Shown piece by piece: positions 18,356-26,883 of a stretch of DNA of 64,000 nt. Both the position numbers and the translations under genes were made by a program. The notes under the pieces were generated by a model. It was given only the letters and a program-made list of their open reading frames with translations. It did no database searches and was not told where the DNA came from. Location: positions 124,001 to 188,000 of the forward strand of contig NZ_FORQ01000003.1 in the NCBI RefSeq assembly GCF_900114045.1. The letters are read 5' to 3'. How positions within the stretch are numbered: position 1 is the first letter of the stretch; each line of letters opens with the position of its first letter. The DNA is from Kaistella treverensis. Lineage in GTDB: Bacteria > Bacteroidota > Bacteroidia > Flavobacteriales > Weeksellaceae.

Positions 18356-18434
18356 GCTAAAATGCAAAAATTTGCCAATATAACGGCAAATAAAAAGGTT
18401 CAGAAAATTAATTCTGAACCTTTTTTATTTTAAA
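18356..18434. repeat. Direct repeat unit 2 with element and terminator
   Basis: Second copy of the unit. Here the hairpin AAAGGTTCAGAA/TTCTGAACCTTT (18394-18423) is a perfect palindrome with T-runs on both sides, fit to stop transcription from trmB on the plus strand and rpsB on the minus strand. The element core reads TGCCAATATAACGGCA (18373-18388). Confidence 0.85.
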
Positions 18435-18444
18435 GAGCAAATCC

Positions 18445-19227
18445 TTATTCTGCAGCTGTAGCTGGAGTTTCGGAAGTGAAATCTGCATCAGCATCAGCTG
18501 AAACTTTTTCACCTTCTTCTTTAGATTTTTCTTTGTCGGCTTTTCTTTGAGATAAACCTTCTTTGATTGAATCTGAAACAACGCTCAAAATCATATCGAT
18601 AGATTTGGAAGCATCATCATTTCCAGGAATTACGTACTCTACTTTTCTTGGATCTGAGTTGGTATCAACGATTGCGAAAACCGGGATGCCCAATTTTTTC
18701 GCTTCTGTTACCGCGATGTGTTCTTTCATGATATCAACCACGAAAAGTGCTGATGGAAGACGCACCATATCGGAAATTGAACCTAAGTTTTTCTCAAGGT
18801 TTGCACGCTGACGGTCAACCTGAAGTCTTTCTTTTTTAGATAAAGTTTCGAAAGTACCATCTTTCTTCATTTTATCGATGTGGTTCATTTTCTTCACCGC
18901 TTTACGAATGGTAACAAAGTTGGTTAACATTCCGCCCGGCCATCTTTCAGTAATATAAGGCATGTTAAGTTCTGCTGCATATTTCGCTACAACTTCTTTC
19001 GCTTGCTTTTTGGTAGCTACGAAAAGAACTTTTTTACCTGCAGAAGTAATTTTTTCCAAAGCGGTACAAGCTTCGTCTAATTTTACTGCTGTTTTATGTA
19101 AGTCTACGATGTGAATACCGTTTTTCTCCATAAAAATGTATGGAGCCATATTTGGATTCCACTTACGGGTCATGTGACCGAAGTGTACGCCTGCCTCTAA
19201 AAGGTCTTTAACATTTGCTTTTGCCAT
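18445..19227 (-). CDS. rpsB: 30S ribosomal protein S2
   Basis: Small-subunit protein. MAKANVKDLLEAGVHFGH and MAPYIFMEKNGIHIVDLHKT are typical S2 N-terminal sequence, and FVATKKQAKEVV and TERWPGGMLTNFVTIR are family hallmarks. The 260 residues end in an acidic alanine-rich tail. It is the last gene of rplM-rpsI-rpsB, separated from rpsI by an unusually long 196-nt spacer. The tsf gene that often follows rpsB in bacteria is not there; the convergent trmB is. Confidence 0.97.
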   Translation of the reverse strand: MAKANVKDLLEAGVHFGHMTRKWNPNMAPYIFMEKNGIHIVDLHKTAVKLDEACTALEKITSAGKKVLFVATKKQAKEVVAKYAAELNMPYITERWPGGMLTNFVTIRKAVKKMNHIDKMKKDGTFETLSKKERLQVDRQRANLEKNLGSISDMVRLPSALFVVDIMKEHIAVTEAKKLGIPVFAIVDTNSDPRKVEYVIPGNDDASKSIDMILSVVSDSIKEGLSQRKADKEKSKEEGEKVSADADADFTSETPATAAE

Positions 19228-19329
19228 GTCTCTTTTTTGTTTTTAGTTTACGTGCCGCTTATGCAATCAACAATTTCTTTAGATGGGAGAAATGTTTGGG
19301 TGCTAAACTAAACGGGGCAATTGGTGCTT

Positions 19330-19415
19330 TGGGCTTTAAGCAGAACGCTTTAAGCTTTCAAGCGAGTTAATAATTTGTTTGAGCTTAAGCTTAATGCATA
19401 TTGCATACAGCTTAC
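19330..19415. repeat. AGCTTAAGC-word repeat in the rpsI-rpsB spacer
   Basis: The spacer contains repeated GCTTTAAGC/AGCTTAAGC words and ATGCATATTGCAT, giving several overlapping inverted repeats. A similar mixture occurs at 44455-44515 before paaC. It could fold in the mRNA leader of rpsB (an S2 autoregulatory leader is possible), but no known motif was recognised. Confidence 0.45.
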
Positions 19416-19423
19416 AGCCATTC

Positions 19424-19810
19424 TTAACGTTTCGAGAATTGGAATTTCTTTCTCGCTTTTTTCTGACCTGGTTTTTTTCTTTCAACCATTCTTGCGTCTC
19501 TGGTAAGCAATCCGTGTGGCTTTAGAAGCAAACGGAATTCTTCGTTGATCTCGCACATTGCACGGGAAATCCCTAATCTGATAGCTTCTGCCTGACCAGT
19601 AATACCACCACCGAAAACATTCACGGTAACGTCATACTGACCCACAGTTTCTGTCAACAAAAACGGCTGGTTGATTTTGTAAACCAATACATCAGTACCA
19701 AAGTATTCCTTAGAATCTTTTTTGTTTATTGTGATCACACCAGAACCTGGGCGCACATAAACTCTTGCAACAGAAGTTTTTCTTCTTCCGATTTTATGAA
19801 CTATTGACAT
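19424..19810 (-). CDS. rpsI: 30S ribosomal protein S9
   Basis: 128 residues. [18 protein letters not shown] at the N-terminus, [18 protein letters not shown] in the centre and the invariant C-terminal FSKR, which reaches the P-site tRNA, identify S9. It starts 5 nt after the rplM stop codon, so the two are a tight operon, as in most bacteria. Confidence 0.98.
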   Translation of the reverse strand: MSIVHKIGRRKTSVARVYVRPGSGVITINKKDSKEYFGTDVLVYKINQPFLLTETVGQYDVTVNVFGGGITGQAEAIRLGISRAMCEINEEFRLLLKPHGLLTRDARMVERKKPGQKKARKKFQFSKR

Positions 19811-19815
19811 ATTAA

Positions 19816-20271
19816 TTATTTGAATTCGTTAATATTAATAACTTTTGGCTGTTGAGCTTCATGTTTGTGTTCAGTTCCTTCATATAAATAAAGGTTGGTG
19901 AACAAAATAGATCCCAATTTGTTTTTTGGAAGCATACCTTTTACAGATTTTTCCAATACTTTCAAAGAATCTTTTTTCTGAAGTTCCAGCGCAGTCATTG
20001 ACTTTTGACCACCAGGATAACCTGTGTGCCAAATGTAAGTCTTGTCAGCCCACTTGTTCCCGGAAAGAGTAACTTTCCCAGCATTCAAAACGATTACATT
20101 GTCTCCGCAATCTGCGTGAGGTGTAAAATTCGTTTTGTGCTTACCTCTCAAAATCTTTGCAACCTTGGAAGCTAATCTTCCTAAAGGCTGTCCTTCAGCG
20201 TCTACCACAACCCATTCTTTATTTGCAGTAGCTTTGTTAGCTGAAACGGTTTTGTAACTTAATGTATTCAC
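19816..20271 (-). CDS. rplM: 50S ribosomal protein L13
   Basis: Large-subunit protein. The motifs [19 protein letters not shown] and [19 protein letters not shown], and the GYPGG loop, are diagnostic. The frame is open to an ATG at 20307, but the GTG at 20271 is preferred: it gives the 151 residues normal for flavobacterial L13 ([14 protein letters not shown]) and leaves a leader of about 40 nt behind the promoter box at 20318-20325. First gene of rplM-rpsI-rpsB. Confidence 0.95.
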   Translation of the reverse strand: MNTLSYKTVSANKATANKEWVVVDAEGQPLGRLASKVAKILRGKHKTNFTPHADCGDNVIVLNAGKVTLSGNKWADKTYIWHTGYPGGQKSMTALELQKKDSLKVLEKSVKGMLPKNKLGSILFTNLYLYEGTEHKHEAQQPKVININEFK

Positions 20272-20317
20272 ACTTTTTCGTTTACGATTAAACATAATTT
20301 TCCCCAAAACGGGTGTG

Positions 20318-20325
20318 CAAAGGTA
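20318..20325 (-). promoter_or_regulatory. TAnnTTTG promoter box of rplM-rpsI-rpsB
   Basis: TACCTTTG on the minus strand, preceded by an A/T-rich stretch. It should drive the ribosomal protein operon. Confidence 0.65.
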
Positions 20326-20461
20326 GGATTTTTTTTTCTATTCCGAAAAGGTTTAGTAATATTTGTCCGAAATGATTTCCACCAAAATAATTTTTTAGCT
20401 AAAATATTCACGCTGAATATCTTCGCGCAGTTTTCTATTTAATTTTACATTTTCAAAAACT

Positions 20462-20540
20462 AAAAAATATCCGGTTTAAACGGCGTTTTTTTCTGATTTG
20501 AATTAAAAACTAAAATTCCGGTTTAAACTATTTTAATTCA
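20462..20540. repeat. Intergenic palindromic elements, copies g and h, in the rplM upstream gap
   Basis: Two related sequences, CCGGTTTAAACGGCG (20471-20485) with T-tract and TTCCGGTTTAAACTATTTT (20517-20535), lie in the gap of about 400 bp between rplM and the GLPGLI gene. The gap also holds the rplM promoter and the triplet repeat at 20590; no gene was seen. Confidence 0.5.
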
Positions 20541-20589
20541 AATTGAAAAATTCCAAGCTAAAACAGCATTTTTTTTCTTTTTAAATTTC

Positions 20590-20618
20590 ATCTGTGATAA
20601 TCTGCGTCATCCGCGAGA
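20590..20618. repeat. Three-unit ATCTGYG-type tandem repeat
   Basis: ATCTGTGATA, ATCTGCGTC and ATCCGCGAG follow one another directly: a degenerate 9-10 bp tandem repeat in the divergent gap before the GLPGLI gene. Confidence 0.5.
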
Positions 20619-20714
20619 ATATTAAAACCGAAAAATTTTAATTAAATAAAATATCTTTCTCCGAACTTTACAATCCATAAAAGAATTATCTTTCAATTTA
20701 AATTTACATTAACA

Positions 20715-21581
20715 ATGAAAAAATTTGCCGCTTTATTTCTCTTTTTTTCCGTTTTGTCTTCCGCGCAGAACCACAGATTTATCTACGATTACACTTTTGT
20801 GAAAGACACTTTAGCTAAAGCTGATGTCTTAAAAGAACTCATGTATCTCGATATTTCTAAAGACGGTTCGAAGTTTTACAGCCGAGACACCTTCGTCGCC
20901 GATTCCACCATGTATGCCAATTTCGAAAAACAGATAAAAACCACCGGAGGAATGAATGTTTCGGTTTCTTTCAATTCAGGCAACCGAGGAACTGTAAAAG
21001 ATAAAATCATTAAAAATTACCCGAAACAGGAGGTAATTTTAGAATCAAAAGTCGGCCGCGATCTTTTTCACGTTGCTGAAGACCGAAAGATGGTTTGGAA
21101 AATTTTGCCGGAAAAAATGAAAATTGGTGAATTTGAAGCTCAAAAAGCCACAACAACTTTCGCCGGCAGAGAATGGACAGCTTTTTTCGCACCGGAATTG
21201 CCTTTCCAGGACGGTCCGTACAAATTTCAGGGACTTCCGGGTTTGATTGTAAAGCTTGAAGACGAAAGCAAAACTCACGTTTTTGAATTGAAAGGCGTAA
21301 CAAAGTATACACCTGCAGTTGAAGTGACTTCCCAATTTAATTCACCGGCAAAACCACTCGCCGTTAACCGCGTACAATATAAAAAGATGTTTTGGGACCG
21401 CCGAAACGATCCGGCAAAAGACATGAAACAGGTTATTGCCAGCGGCGGCACGTTTATCATTAAAGACAAAAATGGAACCGAGATTTCACCAGCCTCAAGA
21501 ATTAAAGAAATAGAGCAAAACGCCAAACAAGCAAACGCAAAAGACAATAACCTGATAGAAATCGATCTTTTAAAACCCTAA
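20715..21581 (+). CDS. GLPGLI family exported protein
   Basis: A Bacteroidota-specific family named after its core motif, visible here as FQGLPGLIVKLED near residue 175. A signal peptide (FAALFLFFSVLSSAQ) precedes a beta-rich body of about 270 residues. The family is often found near TonB-dependent receptors and is thought to be periplasmic, but its function is unknown. The gene stands alone, with a poor promoter match (TATCTTTC) upstream. Confidence 0.88.
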   Translation: MKKFAALFLFFSVLSSAQNHRFIYDYTFVKDTLAKADVLKELMYLDISKDGSKFYSRDTFVADSTMYANFEKQIKTTGGMNVSVSFNSGNRGTVKDKIIKNYPKQEVILESKVGRDLFHVAEDRKMVWKILPEKMKIGEFEAQKATTTFAGREWTAFFAPELPFQDGPYKFQGLPGLIVKLEDESKTHVFELKGVTKYTPAVEVTSQFNSPAKPLAVNRVQYKKMFWDRRNDPAKDMKQVIASGGTFIIKDKNGTEISPASRIKEIEQNAKQANAKDNNLIEIDLLKP

Positions 21582-21634
21582 ATTTCGTGTTTTTTTCCCA
21601 TTTTAGTTGTAAAACTTCGTGCCTTCGTGGCAGC

Positions 21635-21967
21635 TTATTTCCGCAAAGATTTTGATCTTTTAAAACTTGCTAAAATATAATACGCCACGAAAACCATTGA
21701 AAATTTAATGATAGAAGGCACCGCCAGTTCCAGATTGAAAAAAAATGCGCCTAGAGCAACCAAAATCGCCATTGCACCGAAAGAATAAAGAAGTTTCTGC
21801 ATCAGCGAAAATTTTTCGTTATCCAGAAAATACGCAATTCCCCACGCGAGCCCAAATGCTACACCATAATATAAATCGAGTTCCCAACCCTGGCTTCCGA
21901 GCAGGAAATAATTTAATAAAAAACTGACCAAAGTACCGGCGAAGAAATAGAGGAGTGCGCGCTGCAT
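21635..21967 (-). CDS. Small hypothetical membrane protein
   Basis: 110 residues with about four hydrophobic spans (LYFFAGTLVSFLLNYFLL, LYYGVAFGLAWGIAYFL, LYSFGAMAILVALGAFFF, FSMVFVAYYILASF) and a basic C-terminal tail. No recognised family. It faces icmF divergently. A promoter box TAATTTTG lies at 21985-21992 on the minus strand, 17 nt before the start, which supports it as a real gene. Confidence 0.65.
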   Translation of the reverse strand: MQRALLYFFAGTLVSFLLNYFLLGSQGWELDLYYGVAFGLAWGIAYFLDNEKFSLMQKLLYSFGAMAILVALGAFFFNLELAVPSIIKFSMVFVAYYILASFKRSKSLRK

Positions 21968-21984
21968 TTAATTTTGATTTGTGA

Positions 21985-21992
21985 CAAAATTA
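21985..21992 (-). promoter_or_regulatory. TAnnTTTG promoter box of the small membrane protein
   Basis: TAATTTTG on the minus strand, 17 nt before the start codon at 21967. Confidence 0.6.
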
Positions 21993-22056
21993 GAAATTTT
22001 CGGGGCATTTTGACGCTTTTTTTTGCTTTTGGAAAACCCGGTTATAATTCTGCTAA

Positions 22057-22082
22057 AACCCTTTCACCAAACTGAAAGGGTT
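22057..22082. terminator. Orphan terminator-like hairpin in a divergent gap
   Basis: AACCCTTTCA and TGAAAGGGTT form a perfect 10-bp stem with a 6-nt loop, followed on the plus strand by T residues. It lies between two outward-facing promoters (21985 and 22110), so neither neighbour transcribes it. Confidence 0.65.
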
Positions 22083-22109
22083 TTCTTTTCTCAAAATTTC
22101 TAAAAACCT

Positions 22110-22117
22110 TATCTTTG
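22110..22117 (+). promoter_or_regulatory. TAnnTTTG promoter box of the B12 mutase gene
   Basis: TATCTTTG, 20 nt before the start codon at 22138. Confidence 0.7.
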
Positions 22118-22137
22118 GAGACAATCGAAACTATTTT

Positions 22138-25100
22138 ATGAACCAGGAAAAATATACGCCCAAAAATAAGGTAAGAGTCGTTACAGCCGCTTCTTTGTTT
22201 GATGGTCACGATGCTGCAATCAATATTATGAGACGCATGATTCAGGCCACCGGCGCTGAAGTTATTCATCTCGGCCATGATAAATCTGCGGAAGAAGTGG
22301 TGGACTGCGCCATTCAGGAAGATGCAAATGCAATTGCTTTAACCTCTTATCAGGGCGGTCACAACGAATATTTCAAATATATTTATGATCTTTTGCGCCA
22401 GAAAGGTGCACCGCAAATCAAGATTTTTGGTGGCGGCGGCGGTGTAATTTTGCCGGAAGAAATCAAGGAATTAATGGAATACGGCATCGACCGAATTTAT
22501 TCGCCGGATGACGGCCGCGAAATGGGCTTGCAGGGAATGATCAATGATTTAGTGCAACGTTCCGACTTCGCCACAGGTGAACATATTGAAGTTTCAGATT
22601 TAGATAATATTAAATTTGAAGATTCTAAATCTCTAGCTGAAGTGATTTCTGCCGTCGAAAATTTTTCCGACAAAAAGCCGGAGCTCGTTCAGGCAATAGA
22701 CGAAAAATCTAAAGATTCTACCATTCCCATTATCGGGATCACGGGAACCGGCGGCGCGGGAAAATCATCTTTAACCGATGAATTGGTGCGAAGATTTTTA
22801 CGCTCAAATCCGGAGCAGAAAATCGCCATCGTTTCTGTAGATCCTTCGAAAAAGAAAACGGGCGGTGCGCTTTTAGGCGACAGAATCCGCATGAATTCCA
22901 TTAACGATGCGCGCGTTTATATGCGTTCCATGGCGACGCGGGAAAACAACGTTTCGGTTTCACCGTATATTCATTCGGCTTTAAATATTTTAAAACTCGC
23001 AAAACCTGATGTCATTATTCTGGAAACTTCCGGAATTGGGCAGTCGGGTTCCGAAATTACCGATATTGCTGATGTTTCAATGTACGTGATGACGCCGGAA
23101 TATGGCGCTTCCACGCAGTTGGAAAAAATCGATATGCTCGACTACGCGGATTTAATTGCTTTAAATAAATCCGACAAACGTGGCGCTTTGGATGCTTTAC
23201 AGGCGGTTCGAAAAACCTATCAGCGAAATCACACGGCTTTTGACAAACCTTTGGAAGAAATGCCGGTGTATTTCACGAAAGCCAGCCAGTTTAATGATTT
23301 TGGAACGACTGAATTATACAACGCTTTGATCCAGAAAGTAAATGCTAAACTTTCGGAAAATTTGGGTGAAAAGGCGCCAAAATTTAATGAGTTTGTTGAG
23401 CAGAATATTTCCGAAGACACTACGGTAATTCCGCCAAAACGCGTGCGTTACCTGTCGGAAATCGTGGAAAGCAACCACGCGTACGATAAGGAAGTGGAAA
23501 ACCAGGCTTTGATCGCCAAAAGAATGTATCTGCTGGACGGTGCAAAACTTTTAATTACCGACGATCAGCACACTACCGAGAAGCTTGAAAAAGCTTTTCT
23601 GAAAACCAAAAAAGAACTTTCCGAAGAAAATATTGCCTTTTTAAAAGGCTGGAAAAATTTCAAAGAAGAAATGTCCGGCGATTCTTATTCTTATTTCGTG
23701 CGCGGAAAAGAGATTAAGGTTGAGACAAAATACGAATCTTTATCACATTTAAAAATCCCGAAAATTTCTTTACCGAAATTTCAGGATTGGGGAGATTTGC
23801 TGCGCTGGAAAGGGCAGGAAAATGTTCCGGGACAATTTCCGTACACCGCTGGTTTATTTCCTTTCAAACGAACCGGTGAAGATCCTACGCGTATGTTTGC
23901 GGGTGAAGGTGGTCCGGAACGAACCAACCGTAGATTTCACTACGTTTCTTCCGATATGGATGCAAAACGCCTTTCTACGGCTTTCGATTCGGTGACGCTT
24001 TACGGTCAGGATCCGGCTTTCCCGCCCGATATATATGGAAAAATTGGAAATGCAGGTGTTTCCATCGCGACTTTAGATGATGCGAAAAAATTGTATTCCG
24101 GTTTTGATTTGGTGAATGCCATGACTTCGGTTTCAATGACCATCAACGGTCCCGCGCCGATGTTGCTCGCCTTTTTTATGAATGCAGCAATTGACCAAAA
24201 TGTTGAAAAATATCTCTCAGAAAATAATCTTTGGGATAAAGTTGAAGCAAAACTAAAAGCCAAATTCGATGATCAAGGTTTAAAAAGACCTGAATACAAC
24301 GGCGAACTTCCGAAAGGAAATAATGGTTTGGGCTTGAAATTATTAGGTCTAACCGGTGATGAAGTGGTGGAAGCTGATGTTTATAATAAAATCAAAGCGG
24401 AAACCATCGCAACGGTCCGAGGAACGGTTCAGGCAGATATTTTGAAGGAAGATCAGGCGCAAAATACCTGTATTTTCTCCACAGAATTTGCATTGAGACT
24501 GATGGGCGACGTTCAGCAATATTTCATTGATCAGAAAGTGCGTAATTTTTATTCGGTTTCAATTTCCGGTTATCACATTGCGGAAGCGGGTGCAAATCCG
24601 ATTTCGCAGCTTGCATTTACCTTGGCAAATGGTTTCACTTATGTGGAATATTATCTGAGCCGAGGCATGAACATCAATGATTTTGCCCCGAATTTATCCT
24701 TCTTTTTCTCCAACGGTCTCGATCCGGAATACGCCGTAATCGGTCGTGTGGCTCGAAGAATCTGGGCAAAAGCCATGAAGCTGAAATACCACGCGAACGA
24801 AAGAAGTCAGATGTTGAAATACCATATTCAAACTTCCGGGCGTTCATTGCACGCGCAGGAAATTGATTTTAATGATATCCGCACGACTTTGCAGGCGCTC
24901 TACGCGATTTACGACAACTGTAATTCACTTCACACCAACGCCTACGATGAAGCCATCACGACACCCACCGAAGATTCCGTGCGCCGTGCGATGGCAATTC
25001 AGCTCATCATTAATAAAGAATTAGGTCTGGCGAAAAATGAAAATCCGCTGCAAGGTTCATTTATTATTGAAGAATTAACCGATTTGGTAGAAGAAGCAGT

Positions 25101-25518
25101 TTACACCGAATTCGACAGAATTACGGAGAGAGGTGGCGTTCTCGGCGCGATGGAAACCATGTACCAACGCTCTAAAATCCAGGAAGAAAGTATGTATTAC
25201 GAAATGCTGAAACATACCGGCGAATTCCCGATTATCGGTGTGAATACGTTTTTAGGAAAAGATGGTTCACCAACGGTTTTACCGCGCGAAGTCATTCGTT
25301 CCACGGAAGAAGAAAAGCAGTTGCAGATTCAAAATGTGGAAAATTTCCAGAAATCACACGCTGATAAAAGTGCAGAAATTCTGAAAGGTTTACAGACTGC
25401 TGCCATCAACCAGGAAAATTTATTTGAGAAAATGATGGAAGCCGCGAAGTACTGTTCTTTAGGGCAAATTACGAACGCACTTTTCGAGGTCGGCGGAAAA
25501 TACCGTAGAAATATGTAA
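22138..25518 (+). CDS. icmF: Fused acyl-CoA mutase with GTPase chaperone (IcmF type)
   Basis: Adenosylcobalamin-dependent carbon-skeleton mutase, probably interconverting isobutyryl-CoA and n-butyryl-CoA. Three parts lie in one chain of 1126 residues. The first is a B12-binding domain with DGHDAA (residues 22-27; His24 is the cobalt ligand) and GGGGGVI. The second is a MeaB-like GTPase with Walker [10 protein letters not shown] (203-211), [11 protein letters not shown] (296-306) and NKSD (343-346). The third is the TIM-barrel mutase domain (from about 560; [16 protein letters not shown] and the later [11 protein letters not shown]). The order B12-GTPase-mutase is the hallmark of IcmF, as opposed to separate methylmalonyl-CoA mutase subunits. 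Substrate choice (isobutyryl, pivalyl or isovaleryl-CoA) is not resolved here. Confidence 0.88.
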   Translation: MNQEKYTPKNKVRVVTAASLFDGHDAAINIMRRMIQATGAEVIHLGHDKSAEEVVDCAIQEDANAIALTSYQGGHNEYFKYIYDLLRQKGAPQIKIFGGGGGVILPEEIKELMEYGIDRIYSPDDGREMGLQGMINDLVQRSDFATGEHIEVSDLDNIKFEDSKSLAEVISAVENFSDKKPELVQAIDEKSKDSTIPIIGITGTGGAGKSSLTDELVRRFLRSNPEQKIAIVSVDPSKKKTGGALLGDRIRMNSINDARVYMRSMATRENNVSVSPYIHSALNILKLAKPDVIILETSGIGQSGSEITDIADVSMYVMTPEYGASTQLEKIDMLDYADLIALNKSDKRGALDALQAVRKTYQRNHTAFDKPLEEMPVYFTKASQFNDFGTTELYNALIQKVNAKLSENLGEKAPKFNEFVEQNISEDTTVIPPKRVRYLSEIVESNHAYDKEVENQALIAKRMYLLDGAKLLITDDQHTTEKLEKAFLKTKKELSEENIAFLKGWKNFKEEMSGDSYSYFVRGKEIKVETKYESLSHLKIPKISLPKFQDWGDLLRWKGQENVPGQFPYTAGLFPFKRTGEDPTRMFAGEGGPERTNRRFHYVSSDMDAKRLSTAFDSVTLYGQDPAFPPDIYGKIGNAGVSIATLDDAKKLYSGFDLVNAMTSVSMTINGPAPMLLAFFMNAAIDQNVEKYLSENNLWDKVEAKLKAKFDDQGLKRPEYNGELPKGNNGLGLKLLGLTGDEVVEADVYNKIKAETIATVRGTVQADILKEDQAQNTCIFSTEFALRLMGDVQQYFIDQKVRNFYSVSISGYHIAEAGANPISQLAFTLANGFTYVEYYLSRGMNINDFAPNLSFFFSNGLDPEYAVIGRVARRIWAKAMKLKYHANERSQMLKYHIQTSGRSLHAQEIDFNDIRTTLQALYAIYDNCNSLHTNAYDEAITTPTEDSVRRAMAIQLIINKELGLAKNENPLQGSFIIEELTDLVEEAVYTEFDRITERGGVLGAMETMYQRSKIQEESMYYEMLKHTGEFPIIGVNTFLGKDGSPTVLPREVIRSTEEEKQLQIQNVENFQKSHADKSAEILKGLQTAAINQENLFEKMMEAAKYCSLGQITNALFEVGGKYRRNM

Positions 25519-25522
25519 AAAA

Positions 25523-25538
25523 TGCCCTTTTAGCGGCA
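25523..25538. repeat. Intergenic palindromic element, copy j
   Basis: TGCCCTTTTAGCGGCA, 4 nt after the icmF stop codon. It is the exact reverse complement of the copy at 56178-56193. Confidence 0.75.
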
Positions 25539-25550
25539 AATAAATTTCAA

Positions 25551-25580
25551 CCTTGTCTGGAACTCAAAATCCAGACAGGG
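25551..25580 (+). terminator. Terminator of icmF
   Basis: CCTTGTCTGGA and TCCAGACAGGG form a strong stem with a short A-rich loop, followed by a T-rich stretch. Confidence 0.8.
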
Positions 25581-25626
25581 TTTATTGTTTAATTTAAAAT
25601 TGATATTTTTATAAAAATTACAAATC

Positions 25627-26766
25627 GTGTTTCAAAAAATTTCCGCCTCTTTTGCCCTTTTTTTTCTAATTTCTCTTTTTTCCTGTAAAGCCGAACCTGA
25701 AAAAGTAGTAAATAAAATCGCGGAACGAAATGCGATAATCGACAGCAACATTACGGTTTTTCAAAAGCAGTTGCTGAAATCGCAGATTGATTCGGTGTTC
25801 GCAAAAACGAACTTTAATGGCAGCGTTTCGGTGCATCAAAACGGAAAGATTTTATATGAGAAAATAAACGGTTTCGAAGATTTTAAAGAGAAAAAACCGT
25901 TGGACAGGAATTCGGTTTTTGCCATTGCGTCCTTAAGCAAACAGTTTACTGCCGTTTTAATTTTGCTGCAGGAAGAAAACGGAAAATTAAACACCGATGA
26001 TTTTGCTTCAATATATTTGAAGGAATTTGGAACGAAACAGTTTGAAAAAATCACCATTAAAGAATTGCTGAATCATACTTCCGGAATCAGAGATTTTGCT
26101 GATGGATTGCATTCGAAACCGGGTGAAGAATTCAATTATTCGAACAAAGGATTTTATTATTTAGGCGAAATCATCGAAAAGGTTTCGGGTAAATCGTACG
26201 ACGAAAATTTGAGCGAATTATTTAAAAAAGTTGGAATGAATCATTCCTTTACCGCCAATAAATTTGACGGGAAAAATTTTGCGTCGGCTTATCTCGGCAC
26301 GGCGAAAAGTTTTTCAGAAGTTCCGAATATGCCCGAGAGGCTTTCTGCGCGCGCCATTTCGGTTCCAGCCGGCGGAATTTTGTCAACCACAAACGATCTT
26401 CACCGCTGGAACGGGGCTTTGTACAACGGGAAAATTATTAAACCTGAACTGCTGAAAAAATTTGTCGACAAATCTGCGGAGCGAGAACATGCCATCTTGG
26501 GGAAAATGGGTTACGGTTTTGGTATTATGACAAATTTCGCCCAGCCAACGGCATATTTTCATACGGGCTACGTGAAAGGTGCGCCGTCATTGATTATTTA
26601 TTATCCGGAAAGCAAAACTTCGGTGGTGATTCTCTCCAACATTGCTGATGAAAGCCGCGGAAAAAGTGCGGTTTTTATTCCGCATAAAAGAATAAAAGAA
26701 ATCACCGATTCACTGGAAAATGCAGCACTTTCAGTTCGGACGAATTTGCAAAAAACCGCTTTATAG
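25627..26766 (+). CDS. Serine hydrolase lipoprotein, class C beta-lactamase/DD-peptidase fold
   Basis: A GTG start gives a lipoprotein signal ending in FLISLFSC. The penicillin-binding-protein-like fold has its catalytic SLSK (SxxK) in SVFAIASLSKQFTAV near residue 103, YSN in FNYSNKGFYYLGE near 174, and HTG in YFHTGYVKGAPS near 320. Members include D-aminopeptidases, esterases and true AmpC enzymes, and this divergent lipoprotein is more likely a peptidase or esterase than a resistance enzyme. It is monocistronic after the icmF terminator, with no clear TAnnTTTG box. Confidence 0.82.
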   Translation: MFQKISASFALFFLISLFSCKAEPEKVVNKIAERNAIIDSNITVFQKQLLKSQIDSVFAKTNFNGSVSVHQNGKILYEKINGFEDFKEKKPLDRNSVFAIASLSKQFTAVLILLQEENGKLNTDDFASIYLKEFGTKQFEKITIKELLNHTSGIRDFADGLHSKPGEEFNYSNKGFYYLGEIIEKVSGKSYDENLSELFKKVGMNHSFTANKFDGKNFASAYLGTAKSFSEVPNMPERLSARAISVPAGGILSTTNDLHRWNGALYNGKIIKPELLKKFVDKSAEREHAILGKMGYGFGIMTNFAQPTAYFHTGYVKGAPSLIIYYPESKTSVVILSNIADESRGKSAVFIPHKRIKEITDSLENAALSVRTNLQKTAL

Positions 26767-26813
26767 CAGCTAAAAAATGTAAACTGAAAAGCAAAGGACC
26801 GCACTTTTAAAAA

Positions 26814-26838
26814 TTTCCCGTTAAGATGGGTAAAATTT
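26814..26838. repeat. Intergenic palindromic element, copy k, overlapping a promoter
   Basis: TTTCCCGTTAAGATGGGTAA with AT-rich arms. Its right arm contains the TTTG (26836-26839) that serves as -33 box of the desaturase promoter. Confidence 0.5.
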
Positions 26839-26867
26839 GCATCACCATTTCTTAAACAATACCTTTG
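26836..26867 (+). promoter_or_regulatory. Complete Bacteroidota promoter of the desaturase gene
   Basis: TTTG (26836-26839), 20 nt spacer, TACCTTTG (26860-26867). This is the best full match to TTTG-N19/20-TAnnTTTG in the window. It lies 16 nt before the start codon. Confidence 0.8.
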
Positions 26868-26883
26868 CAGATTATTACTTTAC

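Noticed and set aside
25627-26766. Calling the serine hydrolase a beta-lactamase resistance gene
   Set aside because: The SxxK, YSN and HTG motifs are shared by peptidases and esterases. The lipoprotein form and lack of an ampR-like neighbour do not support resistance.
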